27,214 bases of DNA. It comes from Bacteroidales bacterium (GTDB taxonomy: Bacteria > Bacteroidota > Bacteroidia > Bacteroidales > BM520). Made by a program: the position numbers and the translations under genes. The notes beneath the pieces are model-generated. The model made no database searches. It was not told the origin of the DNA and worked only from the letters and a program-made list of their open reading frames with translations. The stretch spans positions 1 to 27,214 of the forward strand of contig JALNXP010000004.1 of assembly GCA_023230285.1 (NCBI GenBank). Reading direction: 5' to 3'. This document shows, piece after piece, positions 1 to 10,300 of the stretch (within the stretch, counting starts at the first letter, position 1; every line of letters starts with the position of its first letter).

Positions 1-494
1 ATTAATAAGTCTATTACTCCGATGAAACCTTTCGGCACTCCGTCAGGATGTTTTCTGTACCACCTCGAAACAGGTAAGATGATGAGCAGCAGTACTATAC
101 AATTGATGAAAATGCCTATAACATTTTTTGTTATAGATAAATCGAGCGGGCGAATTTCTTCACCGCTACCGTTGACCTCTACTATCTTTCCGGCGTGTTT
201 CCCGTCTTCTTTGCCTATACTGAGACCTTCGTAACACTCTGTGTGATGAAATACAGATGACATAAAAACATGAAAACCGCTTGTCTTGCTGTAAATAATT
301 ACAGGTAAAGGTATTGTGATGTGCTTTTCTCCTATGGTTATTATGTGCCACTCGTAAGAATCGCCTGTATGCTCAAATATAATCTTGCTTACATTTAATT
401 TCTCGGTCGCTTCTTCTTCGCTGCCGGCACATTGCACCTTGCTCGGAACAAGTATCAAAAATATTAAAGATAATATGAAAATAATACGTTTCAT
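1..494 (-). CDS. atpB: F-type ATP synthase subunit a (partial, runs off the left edge)
   Basis: N-terminal 164 codons of subunit a, the membrane stator half-channel of the F0 sector. The gene starts at ATG 494-492 and is still open at base 1. The visible part has a signal-like hydrophobic start (residues 1-22), then about 100 extracytoplasmic residues with the motif SYEWHIITIG (46-55), then a first transmembrane segment (about 124-146) followed by RWYRKHP and PKGFIG. The long extra N-terminal domain with a signal peptide is usual for subunit a in Bacteroidota and absent from the E. coli protein. The gene lies 4 bases downstream of a small membrane protein gene and is the fourth gene of the atpD-atpC operon. 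The essential channel arginine and the remaining helices lie outside the window, so ion specificity cannot be judged. Identification rests on the motif and the operon position. Confidence 0.9.
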   Translation of the reverse strand, partial: MKRIIFILSLIFLILVPSKVQCAGSEEEATEKLNVSKIIFEHTGDSYEWHIITIGEKHITIPLPVIIYSKTSGFHVFMSSVFHHTECYEGLSIGKEDGKHAGKIVEVNGSGEEIRPLDLSITKNVIGIFINCIVLLLIILPVSRWYRKHPDGVPKGFIGVIDLL

Positions 495-498
495 CTTA

Positions 499-870
499 TT
501 ATTTTTCTTTTGTCATTTGGATAAAAAGCCAACTTTCGAGGGTTAAACAAATAAAATAAAATAACATAAACACAACAACAAATGCTATATTGTTGATAGC
601 TACTAACTTAATGTATAGTAACGCAAAAACCAAAAATATGATGAATTTGATACCGCGAATAAGCCAATAAAGTTTGAAATTTACTTCGTGTTTTTTATTG
701 TAAATATTTATTAATATTAAATTACTTGCCAACATCACAATTAAAGTCAATGCCGGAATAACAGGATACAACGCAAAATAGAATTGTGGCATGAAATATT
801 TAAGCCATGCAAATCCTATGATGCCCAAAAGGATAATAATTATAGAGCTTATTATCAGTTTATTTTTCAT
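499..870 (-). CDS. Small membrane protein of the ATP synthase operon (AtpI-like position)
   Basis: A 123-residue hydrophobic protein with four likely transmembrane helices (about 5-22, 33-56, 67-90 and 93-115) and a charged, Lys-rich cytoplasmic-type tail (MTKEK). It sits 8 bases after atpC and 4 bases before atpB in the same direction, so it is almost certainly co-transcribed with the F-type ATPase. Bacteroidota genomes commonly carry an unnamed membrane protein gene at this point. In other bacteria the small membrane proteins AtpI and AtpZ, which help assemble the rotor ring or handle Mg2+, are encoded next to atpB. A similar role is inferred from position and topology only; I recognise no AtpI sequence signature. 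ATG start at 870-868. Confidence 0.8.
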   Translation of the reverse strand: MKNKLIISSIIIILLGIIGFAWLKYFMPQFYFALYPVIPALTLIVMLASNLILINIYNKKHEVNFKLYWLIRGIKFIIFLVFALLYIKLVAINNIAFVVVFMLFYFICLTLESWLFIQMTKEK

Positions 871-878
871 TGTTATTT

Positions 879-1133
879 TTATTTAAGTAAAGGTACTTCT
901 ACGCACATAGATACTACATTATTTCTGATTTCCAAGAAGCCGCCGCTAATAGTTAATTCGTTGAGGGTGTCACTGTTGTCTTTATATTTTATGATACCTA
1001 CTTCGAGTGCGGAAATCATATTAGCGTGGTTTTCAAGTATTACGAAAGGGCGATTGTTAATACATGGGACAAGTACATAGTTTGTATTGCCGTCATAAAA
1101 CGTTTTTTCCGGTGATAATATCTTGAGAGTCAT
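879..1133 (-). CDS. atpC: F-type ATP synthase subunit epsilon (short form)
   Basis: Central-stalk subunit epsilon, 84 residues. The sequence fits the N-terminal beta-sandwich domain: it opens with MTLKILSPEKTFYDG, where the family typically has L-x-I-x-[ST]-P-x-x-x-x-[FY]-x-G, and contains the ISGGFLEIRNNVVSM stretch equivalent to the conserved GG-x-[LV] strand. E. coli epsilon is about 138 residues. The C-terminal two-helix domain, which in E. coli and Bacillus inserts into F1 and inhibits ATP hydrolysis, is missing here. Short epsilons of this size are common in Bacteroidota, so this looks like a lineage feature, not a broken gene. It lies 6 bases after atpD, so translation is probably tightly linked. 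Confidence 0.93.
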   Translation of the reverse strand: MTLKILSPEKTFYDGNTNYVLVPCINNRPFVILENHANMISALEVGIIKYKDNSDTLNELTISGGFLEIRNNVVSMCVEVPLLK

Positions 1134-1139
1134 CTTCTT

Positions 1140-2657
<1,518 letters not shown>

Positions 2658-2671
2658 CTATTAAAATTTTG

Positions 2672-2679
2672 CAAATATA
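2672..2679 (-). promoter_or_regulatory. Bacteroidota-type -7 element in front of atpD
   Basis: On the minus strand the sequence reads TATATTTG, a match to the TAnnTTTG element recognised by the main sigma factor of Bacteroidota. It lies 20 bases before the atpD ATG and downstream of the mmdB terminator, so it is well placed to start the F-ATPase operon. A good TTTG element 19-21 bases further upstream is not evident, so strength is uncertain. Confidence 0.55.
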
Positions 2680-2703
2680 TCAATAATAATAGAATATTCT
2701 GTT

Positions 2704-2749
2704 TAAAAAAAAACAAAAAAATAAGCGACATTGTGTAAGAATGCCGCTT
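2704..2749 (-). terminator. Rho-independent terminator after mmdB
   Basis: On the minus strand the arms AAGCGGCATT (2749-2740) and AATGTCGCTT (2732-2723) pair over 10 positions, including one G-U pair, around a 7-base loop. They are followed by a T-rich tail (2722-2704). It starts 24 bases after the mmdB stop codon and separates the decarboxylase operon from the F-ATPase operon. Confidence 0.85.
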
Positions 2750-2773
2750 GTTTTTTTTGAAAATTATGTTCGA

Positions 2774-4192
2774 TTAGAAGTTTAACAAGAAACTCAACAT
2801 AATACCTGCGGCTACGGCTGAACCGATGACACCGGAAACGTTTGGTGCCATGGCGTGCATCAACAGGTGATTAGATGGGTCGGCTTTCAAGCCTTCTATT
2901 TGTGCTACTCTTGCGCTGTCAGGAACAGCAGATACGCCTGCAGCCCCGATAAGCGGATTTATTTTATTGTCTTTTTTGAGAAATAGATTCATCACTTTTG
3001 CAAAAAGTACACCGCAAGCGGTAGCTATGATGAAAGATAAAGCTCCTAAAACAAATATCATTATGGATTTATCTGTTAAAAAGACTGTTGCCTGCGTTGA
3101 AGCTCCTACGGTGACACCCAATATTATTGTGACAATGTCAATTAAGGCGTTACTTGCAGTATTAGCAAGACGTTTGGTAACACCACTTTCTTTTAAGATG
3201 TTGCCAAAAAACAGCATACCTAACAACGGTAAAGCACTTGGTGCGATGAAACAGGTGAGTATCAGACCAATAATAGGGAAGAACATTTTCTCTCTTTTTG
3301 ATACTGCCCTCGGCGGTTTCATTTTTATCTGTCTTTCTTTTTTTGTTGTCAGAAGTTTCATTACAGGTGGTTGGATAACAGGTACCAAAGCCATATAAGA
3401 ATAGGCTGCTATAGCAATAGGTCCGATGAGGTTGTCGACTGTTTTTCCTGCGAAAGCTCCTGTGTGCATGATGTTTTTTCCGTTAGCCAACATTGATGAC
3501 ATAAAGATAGCTGTAGGACCATCTGCACCGCCGATGATGCCTATTGCGCCTGCTTCAGGAGGTGCGAAGCCTAACATCAAGGCACTCCAGAAGGTGATGA
3601 AAATGCCTATTTGTGCCGCAGCACCCAATAACATCAATCTCGGACTTGATATAAGCGATGAAAAGTCTGTCATGGCACCTATACCTAAAAATATCAATGG
3701 TGGATATATACCTTGAGTAACACCGAAGTACAGGTAGTTCAAAACACTGCCCTGTTCATAAATGCCTACTCTTAATCCTGCACCTTCCATAAATGGAATG
3801 TTACCTATGATAATACCTACACCTATCGGTATCAGCAGCAAAGGCTCATATTCAAATCTGATTGCAAGGAAGATGAAAATTAAACCTACTACTATCATTA
3901 TAAGGTGTCCTCTTGTACAGTTTGCAAATCCGGTGTATCTTAAAAACTGTTTCACTCCGTCAAAAGCATCCGACTCATCAACAGTTTGTGCGGGTTCTGT
4001 AACGTTGGCAACAGCTTGAACTTCTTCACCGTTCTGCGGCTGAACGCTTGTTCCTTCTATAGCTGCTTCTTTGTTTTGTGTGGAATCATTACCGGTGACG
4101 AAGGCAGAACCAAAAAGTACTACAAGGACTAAAAATATCATTGTTGCAGCTTTTTTTACCGGCGAATATTTCTTCAATATATTATTATTCAT
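2774..4192 (-). CDS. mmdB: Na+-translocating decarboxylase beta subunit (methylmalonyl-CoA decarboxylase)
   Basis: Integral membrane subunit of the OadB/GcdB/MmdB family, 472 residues. It decarboxylates carboxybiotin and couples this to Na+ export. Many hydrophobic helices are visible, with the family motif IGGADGPTAIF at 220-230; D224 corresponds to the aspartate (D203 in Klebsiella OadB) essential for Na+ transport. The conserved C-terminal blocks AAGVSAVPDSAR and MAPNVSGVIGSA are present. Before the usual core there is an N-terminal extension of about 80 residues: a membrane segment or signal anchor (about 15-34) and an acidic, Gln-rich linker (35-75). Last gene of the mce-mmdA-mmdD-mmdC-mmdB operon, so methylmalonyl-CoA is the likely substrate, not oxaloacetate or glutaconyl-CoA. 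That choice rests on the neighbouring epimerase and carboxyltransferase. Confidence 0.93.
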   Translation of the reverse strand: MNNNILKKYSPVKKAATMIFLVLVVLFGSAFVTGNDSTQNKEAAIEGTSVQPQNGEEVQAVANVTEPAQTVDESDAFDGVKQFLRYTGFANCTRGHLIMIVVGLIFIFLAIRFEYEPLLLIPIGVGIIIGNIPFMEGAGLRVGIYEQGSVLNYLYFGVTQGIYPPLIFLGIGAMTDFSSLISSPRLMLLGAAAQIGIFITFWSALMLGFAPPEAGAIGIIGGADGPTAIFMSSMLANGKNIMHTGAFAGKTVDNLIGPIAIAAYSYMALVPVIQPPVMKLLTTKKERQIKMKPPRAVSKREKMFFPIIGLILTCFIAPSALPLLGMLFFGNILKESGVTKRLANTASNALIDIVTIILGVTVGASTQATVFLTDKSIMIFVLGALSFIIATACGVLFAKVMNLFLKKDNKINPLIGAAGVSAVPDSARVAQIEGLKADPSNHLLMHAMAPNVSGVIGSAVAAGIMLSFLLNF

Positions 4193-4309
4193 ACGTCTTG
4201 TTTGTTTTTAATGTGTTATAATACCCATTTTAAGCCAAAGCCGTTATCATGAGTATTTCAAACTAATCTATTCTTATTTTACTTAATAAACATCTATATA
4301 TATAAGGTG

Positions 4310-4738
4310 TTATTTAATTTCGATAAGCATTGCGCCTTGTAAAACAGAGTCGCCAACTTTAACATGAATTTTGGTAACAGTGCCATTCCCTTCAGCAAGA
4401 ACGTCATTTTCCATTTTCATTGCTTCGTATACTAATAATTTCTGCCCTTTAGTAACCGAGTCACCCTCTCTTACTAAAATATTCAGTATGTTGCCCGGCA
4501 ATGGAGCTTTAATGAATTGGGCTGTTCCTGATGGTGAACCACTGACAGTTGCCATGTTTGTTGAAGCTGAACTGCGCACTAATGTAGGTGTCTTCGGCGG
4601 TACTATGTTAGGTGCGCCTTTTTCCGTTTTTACATTGTAAGTGGTGCCATTAACATCAAGAGTAATTATGTCGTCTTCATGTTTCAAAATTTCAACATTA
4701 TATTTGTTTCCGTTTATGTTAAAACTATATTTTTTCAT
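4310..4738 (-). CDS. mmdC: Biotin carboxyl carrier subunit of the Na+-pumping decarboxylase
   Basis: A 142-residue biotin carrier protein. Residues 1-40 form a small N-terminal domain (KKYSFNINGNKYNVEI, then VNGTTYNVKTE). A Pro/Ser/Thr/Ala-rich flexible linker covers about 42-72, and the biotinyl domain follows from about 75 (IKAPLPGNILNILV) to the end. The acceptor lysine is K108 in the motif EAMKMEN, and the conserved mirror strand VTKIHVKVGDSV follows. The linker lets biotin swing between the cytoplasmic carboxyltransferase (MmdA) and the membrane decarboxylase (MmdB). The gene lies between the gamma-type subunit and MmdB genes with about 95-120 base gaps on each side. Unlike the carrier of acetyl-CoA carboxylase, it has no biotin carboxylase gene next to it, which fits a decarboxylase. 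Confidence 0.93.
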   Translation of the reverse strand: MKKYSFNINGNKYNVEILKHEDDIITLDVNGTTYNVKTEKGAPNIVPPKTPTLVRSSASTNMATVSGSPSGTAQFIKAPLPGNILNILVREGDSVTKGQKLLVYEAMKMENDVLAEGNGTVTKIHVKVGDSVLQGAMLIEIK

Positions 4739-4832
4739 ACGTCTTTTATTTTTTTTATTGATGTACTAAGTGTTCATTGAAAAATTTTCTTTGACAAAAT
4801 GTTATGAACGCCTGTCTTTTTGTTGTTTGATT

Positions 4833-5204
4833 TTATTTGGATATTTGATTTAAAAATTGATGTTTGTCTGACCATGGAGATTGACGTCTGATTTCTTTTG
4901 TGTTGACAGTCAAAACATTGCTCTCATAGTCGTGAAGATCGTTGAAATATAGGTGTAGAGCGCAGCTTATAGCAGCGTTTACTTCTCCTGACATAAAGTC
5001 GACATTAATATCTGTGGAAGGCGTTTGCGGTTGAGTTTTTTTAGTTGTATGTTTAATGTTTAATTGCATTATTTTTGGAATAATTCTGTATATTACTGAT
5101 AAAAATAATAATGCGAGGAATACCACTAAAATTCCGACTATCCCTATTGTTAGCGCAAAGCCGTCAAATGCTGACCAATCCCATGTTATTGCTAATATAT
5201 TCAT
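4833..5204 (-). CDS. mmdD: OadG-family small membrane subunit of the decarboxylase
   Basis: A 123-residue protein with one strong transmembrane helix near the N-terminus (about 13-43), a hydrophilic Lys/Thr/Gln/Pro linker (about 50-68) and a C-terminal soluble tail ending in SPWSDKHQFLNQISK. This is the layout of the OadG/MmdD (gamma/delta) subunits, which join the membrane beta subunit to the soluble carboxyltransferase and are needed for assembly. Overall sequence conservation in this family is low, so the call rests on topology, the tail and the position between mmdA (19-base gap) and mmdC (94-base gap). ATG start at 5204-5202. Confidence 0.85.
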   Translation of the reverse strand: MNILAITWDWSAFDGFALTIGIVGILVVFLALLFLSVIYRIIPKIMQLNIKHTTKKTQPQTPSTDINVDFMSGEVNAAISCALHLYFNDLHDYESNVLTVNTKEIRRQSPWSDKHQFLNQISK

Positions 5205-5223
5205 AATAAATTATTTGATGATT

Positions 5224-6783
5224 TTACAATGGTAAATTGGAATGTTTTTTAGGTGGCATTGAGTCTTTTTTGGTAGAGAGAGTGCATAAGGCTCTGATAA
5301 TTCTGAAACGGGTGTTTCGTGGTTCAATTATGTCGTCAATGAAGCCGAATTTTGCTGCTTGATAAGGATTGGCAAACATGTCTTGATATTCTTTTTCTTT
5401 TTCTTTGAAAAATTTATCTTTTTCTTCTTTGTTGGTTATATCTTTGAGAGCTTTACTTTCGAGGACTTCTATGGCACCTTTGGCACCCATTACGGCGATT
5501 TCTGCTGATGGCCATGCGTAGTTTGCGTCAGCACGCAGTTGTTTGCAGCTCATTACATCGTGAGCACCGCCGTAAGATTTTCTGAGAGTGATGGTGATTT
5601 TTGGAACAGTTGCTTCACCAAATGCGAATAGCAGTTTTGCACCATGAATGATGATGCCGCCATATTCTTGTCCTGAACCCGGAAGGAAGCCCGGAACGTC
5701 AACAAAAGTAATAATAGGAATGTTGAAAGCATCACAGAAGCGTACAAAACGCGCACCTTTTCTTGAGGCTTCTATGTCTAAAACGCCGGCATAATATTTT
5801 GGCTGATTAGCTACAATGCCTACCGGCATGCCGTTGAATTTGGCAAATCCTACGATGATGTTTTTTGCATAGTTGCTGTGAACTTCCAAAAATTCGTGAT
5901 TATCTATAACTGAATGGATTATGTCAAGAACGTCATAAGGCTGATTTGGATTGTCGGGGATGATTTCGTTGAGAGAATCTTCAAGTCTGTCGATAGGGTC
6001 ATCACAAGGTGTGACGATAGGGTCTTCCATATTGTTGTTAGGAATGTACTCGAGAAGTTTTCTAATCAGCATGATACCTTCTTGCTCGTCAGCCACTTTA
6101 AAATGAGCAACCCCTGATTTAGATGCGTGAACATTTGCGCCACCAAGGTCTTCGGTTGTGATGTCCTCACCCGTTACGGTCTTTGTTACTTTAGGTCCTG
6201 TAACAAACATGTATGCGTTTTGTTCACTCATGATGATAAAATCGGTTAATGCCGGTGAATATACTGCACCGCCGGCACAAGGTCCAAAAATCGCTGAAAT
6301 TTGTGGTATAACGCCGGAGGCAATGATGTTACGCTCAAAAATCTCTGCATAACCGGCAAGGCTTGTGACACCTTCTTGAATACGGGCACCACCACTGTCG
6401 TTGATACCTATCAACGGCGCACCTACTTTTAACGCTTGGTCCATGATTTTGCATATCTTTTGTGCAAAAGTTTCAGATAAACTGCCACCCATAACGGTAA
6501 AATCTTGTGAAAATACATAGACAATTCTGCCGTCTATGGTGCCATGTCCGGTTACAACACCATCGCCAAGAAAAAGTTGTTTCTCTAATCCGAAGTTGTT
6601 GCACCTGTGGGTTACAAACATATCGTATTCTTCAAAACTGCCTTCATCTAAAAGCATCAAAATTCTTTCTCTTGCAGTAAATTTACCTTTTGCATGCTGT
6701 GCTTCAATGCGGCCGACACCGCCCCCTAACTGAGCTTTCTGTCTTAGCTCAATCAGCTGATTTAGTTGTTCTTGATTGTTCAT
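5224..6783 (-). CDS. mmdA: Methylmalonyl-CoA decarboxylase alpha subunit (carboxyltransferase)
   Basis: A 519-residue member of the acyl-CoA carboxyltransferase family (MmdA/PccB type). It transfers the carboxyl group of (S)-methylmalonyl-CoA to biotin on MmdC, releasing propionyl-CoA. Crotonase-like motifs forming the oxyanion holes and CoA site are visible: [10 protein letters not shown] (98-107), SGGARIQEG (130-138), [13 protein letters not shown] (167-179), and in the C-terminal half [10 protein letters not shown] and [15 protein letters not shown]. The C-terminus KKHSNLPL matches the basic tail usual in MmdA. Propionyl-CoA carboxylase beta is a close relative, but the adjoining epimerase and sodium-pump subunits favour decarboxylation. 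Second gene of the operon, 47 bases after mce. Confidence 0.94.
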   Translation of the reverse strand: MNNQEQLNQLIELRQKAQLGGGVGRIEAQHAKGKFTARERILMLLDEGSFEEYDMFVTHRCNNFGLEKQLFLGDGVVTGHGTIDGRIVYVFSQDFTVMGGSLSETFAQKICKIMDQALKVGAPLIGINDSGGARIQEGVTSLAGYAEIFERNIIASGVIPQISAIFGPCAGGAVYSPALTDFIIMSEQNAYMFVTGPKVTKTVTGEDITTEDLGGANVHASKSGVAHFKVADEQEGIMLIRKLLEYIPNNNMEDPIVTPCDDPIDRLEDSLNEIIPDNPNQPYDVLDIIHSVIDNHEFLEVHSNYAKNIIVGFAKFNGMPVGIVANQPKYYAGVLDIEASRKGARFVRFCDAFNIPIITFVDVPGFLPGSGQEYGGIIIHGAKLLFAFGEATVPKITITLRKSYGGAHDVMSCKQLRADANYAWPSAEIAVMGAKGAIEVLESKALKDITNKEEKDKFFKEKEKEYQDMFANPYQAAKFGFIDDIIEPRNTRFRIIRALCTLSTKKDSMPPKKHSNLPL

Positions 6784-6830
6784 GATATATTATTTGTTCT
6801 TGATTCTTTTCTTTTTTGATTTTTATCAGA

Positions 6831-7241
6831 CTATTTGTTCGGGTCTTCACATAATTCCGTCAAAACGCCAAACGAAGATTTAGGGTGTACGAAAGCTATA
6901 CTCAAACCTTCTGCTCCTTTGCGTGGAAATAAGTCTATAAGCCTTACATCTTTAGATTTTAAATCGTCTAATGATGAGGCTATGTCATCTACTGCAAAAG
7001 CAATGTGATGTATGCCCTCACCTCTTTTTTCGATAAATTTTGCTATTGTACCCTCAGGGTCGGTAGATTCCAATAATTCTATCTTGGTTTGACCTACTTT
7101 TAAAAATGCAGTCTTTACTTTCTGGTCTTCTACAACTTCTACGTTGTAACATTTAAAACCTAATACACCTTCGTAATAAGGCAGACTCTCCGCAATGCTC
7201 TTAACAGCAATGCCAATATGCTCTATGTGACTGATATTCAT
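6831..7241 (-). CDS. mce: Methylmalonyl-CoA epimerase
   Basis: A 136-residue vicinal-oxygen-chelate protein that interconverts (R)- and (S)-methylmalonyl-CoA, linking methylmalonyl-CoA mutase to the decarboxylase downstream. Two beta-alpha-beta-beta-beta repeats are recognisable: ISHIEHIGIAV at the start and GIHHIAFAVDD at 76-86. Probable metal ligands are H8, E55, H79 and E129 (GVLTEL); H8 and H79 are clear, the other two are assigned by position. I chose ATG 7241 over a TTG at 7274, because that upstream codon falls inside the promoter element at 7272-7279 and the family begins near the HIGIAV strand. First gene of the mce-mmdADCB operon; its promoter diverges from that of the TPR gene. Confidence 0.94.
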   Translation of the reverse strand: MNISHIEHIGIAVKSIAESLPYYEGVLGFKCYNVEVVEDQKVKTAFLKVGQTKIELLESTDPEGTIAKFIEKRGEGIHHIAFAVDDIASSLDDLKSKDVRLIDLFPRKGAEGLSIAFVHPKSSFGVLTELCEDPNK

Positions 7242-7271
7242 AATACTTATATATTTTATGATTTTAAACTG

Positions 7272-7279
7272 CAAAGGTA
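7272..7279 (-). promoter_or_regulatory. Promoter -7 element of the mce-mmd operon
   Basis: The minus strand reads TACCTTTG, a full match to TAnnTTTG, 30 bases before the mce ATG. The matching TTTG element upstream is not obvious in the T/A-rich spacer. No other element of this quality was seen before mmdA, mmdD, mmdC or mmdB, which fits one transcript. Confidence 0.65.
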
Positions 7280-7333
7280 ATGTTTTTTCTTTAATATTTT
7301 ACTTTTAATGTTTAAGTTTTTCATTTGTGAGAT

Positions 7334-7366
7334 ATTGCCTGCAAAAGCAATATTTTATTATCTTTG
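7334..7366 (+). promoter_or_regulatory. Promoter of the TPR/beta-barrel operon
   Basis: ATTG at 7334-7337, a 21-base spacer, then TATCTTTG at 7359-7366, matching the Bacteroidota TTTG-N19-21-TAnnTTTG pattern with one mismatch in the -33 element. It lies 29 bases before the ATG at 7396 and would be transcribed away from mce. A GTG at 7327 in the same frame lies upstream of this promoter, so it cannot be the start codon of this transcript. Confidence 0.65.
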
Positions 7367-7395
7367 TCGTTTGTTATAAAACTAAAATTTTTAAT

Positions 7396-10300
7396 ATGAA
7401 GTTAAAATCCCTTGTGGTCATATTATTATTGATAATATTTGGTAATCAGTCGTTTACACAAAATTTGTCGGGCGAAATACAGGATAATCCATCGTATATA
7501 GAGGCTTGCGAAATTTATAATTCCGGAAATTATGTTGCTGCCATGCACCTCTTTGAAAAACTTTATGCTTCTAACACAGATGAAGATAATTTTTCACAGA
7601 AAGCTAATTCGTTGTACTTTCTGGCTGTTTGCTATGAGAAAACCGGAAATGTGCAATCTGCTGAAAAATATTTGTATGAATTTCTTGACTTATATCCCGA
7701 AAGTATAAATAATCAGTCTGCTAAATGGGAACTCGCCGGCATTTGCTTTGATAAAAAAAATTATAAGGCTGCATTGCAACTTTACGAGAATGTAAATATC
7801 TTTAAACTTAATGCAGAAGAAAAAGAAAAGTTTTTCTTTAATAAAGGTTATTGCTATCTTAAAATTGATGATTTGGATAATGCCGCTTCATGCTTCTTTG
7901 AAATTAAAGATAATAAATCGGACATCGGAAAGGCTGCAGCTTATTATTATGCTCATATCTCTTTTGATAAACAAAATTATGAGTCGGCACTTCAGACGTT
8001 TCAAAAACTTGTTGATGATGCCGAATTCGGCACTACATCAACTCATTATATAGTACGTATTTTATATGTTCAAGGGAAATATGATGAAATTATTTCAATG
8101 GCAGATAATATTAAACTTTTGAAAAATAAGAAAAATAGTGCTGAAACCGAGAAAATTATCGCAGATGCTTATTTCCAAACAGGAAATTATGATAAAGCTT
8201 TGCCTGCTTTGCTTAAAACGGCTTCCTCCGCTTCACGCTATCAAAATTATCAGATTGCATACTGCTATTTTAAAAATAATGATTTTGCAAAGGCAATACC
8301 GTATTTTGAAAAGGCAACTTCAACAAATGATGAACTCGGACAAAATGCTTTTTATCATCTGGGGTTATGCAATTTAAAAACCAATAATAAAAAGTTTGCT
8401 GCAACAGCTTTTCGTGAAGCTCATAAATTAAATTACAATGAACAGATTAAAGAAAATGCTTTGTTTAATTATGTCAATATTGTATATGAAACAGGTTTTG
8501 ACCCTTATAATGAAGCAATTAGCGCATTGCAGCAGTTTATTGACGACAATCCGGCTTCGCAGCACCTCGATGATGCTTATTCTTTCTTGGCAAATTTGTA
8601 TTTATCTACTAAAAACTATAAAAATGCTCTCAATTATATCGATAAGTTGGATGTGAAAACGCCCGAACTGAAAATAGCTCATCAAAAAATTACGTATTCT
8701 ACTGCACTTGAAACTTTTGAAGCCGGCAAATATGAAGATGCAATATCAATGTTCAGAACTTCACATAAGTATGGACTTGATAAAACTATTTCAGCTTCAG
8801 CAGCATATTGGATTGCCGAAAGCTATTATAAATCAGGAAATTATTCGGCAGCCATAGAAGAATATAAGAGCTTTCTCAAAATGCCGCTTGCTTATGACTT
8901 AGACATATATAATAATGCAAATTATTCTCTCGGATATTGCTATTTTAAACAAAAAAATTATGTTGATGCCGAAAAATTCTTCAGGAAATTTATAAATTCA
9001 CGCACTCACTCCGATAAATTGCTGCTTTCTGACGCATGGAACAGAGTAGGCGACTGCTATTTTATTCAACATCAGTATAGTCAGGCTGTTAAGTCTTATA
9101 ATCAAACAATTGAACTCAAAACAGGTAAAGTTGATTATGCTTATTATTATAAAGCAGTTGCTTACGGTGCTACCGGAAACCTTGATGCTAAAATTAGTAC
9201 GCTGCAAGAGTTTCTGAAAATGTCTAAAACAACCTCCTTTAGAAGTAATGCACTCTTTGAACTTGCTAATACTTACACTCTTAATGAAAATGTAAATCAG
9301 GCAATTACAACTTATAAACAAGTTATAACCGACTACCCGAATACTACTTTTTCGGTTAAGTCAAAACAAAAAATCGGACTTTTGTATTATGCCCAGAATA
9401 AATATGACAATGCTTTGTCTTATTTAAAAGATGTGGTGGTTTCTTATCCGGGAACAATAGAGGCTAACGAAAGCCTTGCTTCTCTGAAAAATATTTATAT
9501 AGAATTGAACAGAGTAGACGATTATATGGCGTTTGTTAACAGCTCGACGAATATCGTGACATCGGTTTCCGAAGCTGATTCTATGAGTTTTGCAAGCGCT
9601 CAAAATCTTTTCGCTGCACGGAAGTATGCGGAAGCTAAACCTATATTGCAAAACTATATAGCTGTTTTCCATTCCGGAGCATTTTTGCCCACAGTGTACT
9701 TTTATCTTGCAGAATGTTACTTCTTTGAAGAAAAATATGATTCGGCACAAATTTATTATCGTAATGTGACTGATTCGCCTAAAACAATGTTTACCGAAAC
9801 AGCCGAAATACAGTCGGCTAAAATATATTTTTATAATCAGGATTATGAAAATTCTGCGAAATTGTATGAGAAAATCATTCAACAGTCTGATTATGATTAT
9901 GTTATCAATGAAGCAAAAATTGCTTTAATGAGATGTTATGATGAACTTTCGGAATATGACAAACTGTATTCTTTATCTAAAGAGGTGATAAATATTCCGG
10001 AGATTGAGGCAGCTGTTTATGAGGAGGCAAAGCTAAATATTGCCCATTCTCAGTTTGGACTCGGTAAATATGATACGGCTTATTCGGAATTTTTATCTTT
10101 TGCAGAAAAATATAAAACGGAAAAAGGTGCCGAAGCTAAGTATTTTTGCGCTTTTATAGATTATCTTTCAGATGATTATCAAAAATCGGAAAAAGAAATT
10201 TTTGAACTTGTCGAAAATTATAATTCTTATGATTATTGGGTCGCACGCAGCTTTATTCTGCTCGCTGACGTATATGTTAAAACGGATAATGTTTTTCAAG

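Noticed and set aside
39..45. Thought of calling the left-edge open frame an independent small gene on the plus strand.
   Set aside because: The minus strand carries the continuous subunit a frame with clear family motifs.
4220..4257. Possible hairpin between mmdC and mmdB (arms of 9 bases, loop about 20).
   Set aside because: The loop is long and there is no T-run; pairing of this quality is expected by chance in AT-rich spacers.
7242..7274. Upstream TTG start for mce, adding 11 residues.
   Set aside because: The codon falls inside the TACCTTTG promoter element, so it would not be in the message.
7327..7395. Upstream GTG start for the TPR protein, adding 23 residues.
   Set aside because: It precedes the promoter at 7334-7366 and would mask the signal peptide that starts at ATG 7396.
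9424..9882. A 152-residue open frame antisense to the TPR gene.
   Set aside because: Composition is that of a reverse translation of TPR codons; no recognisable domain.
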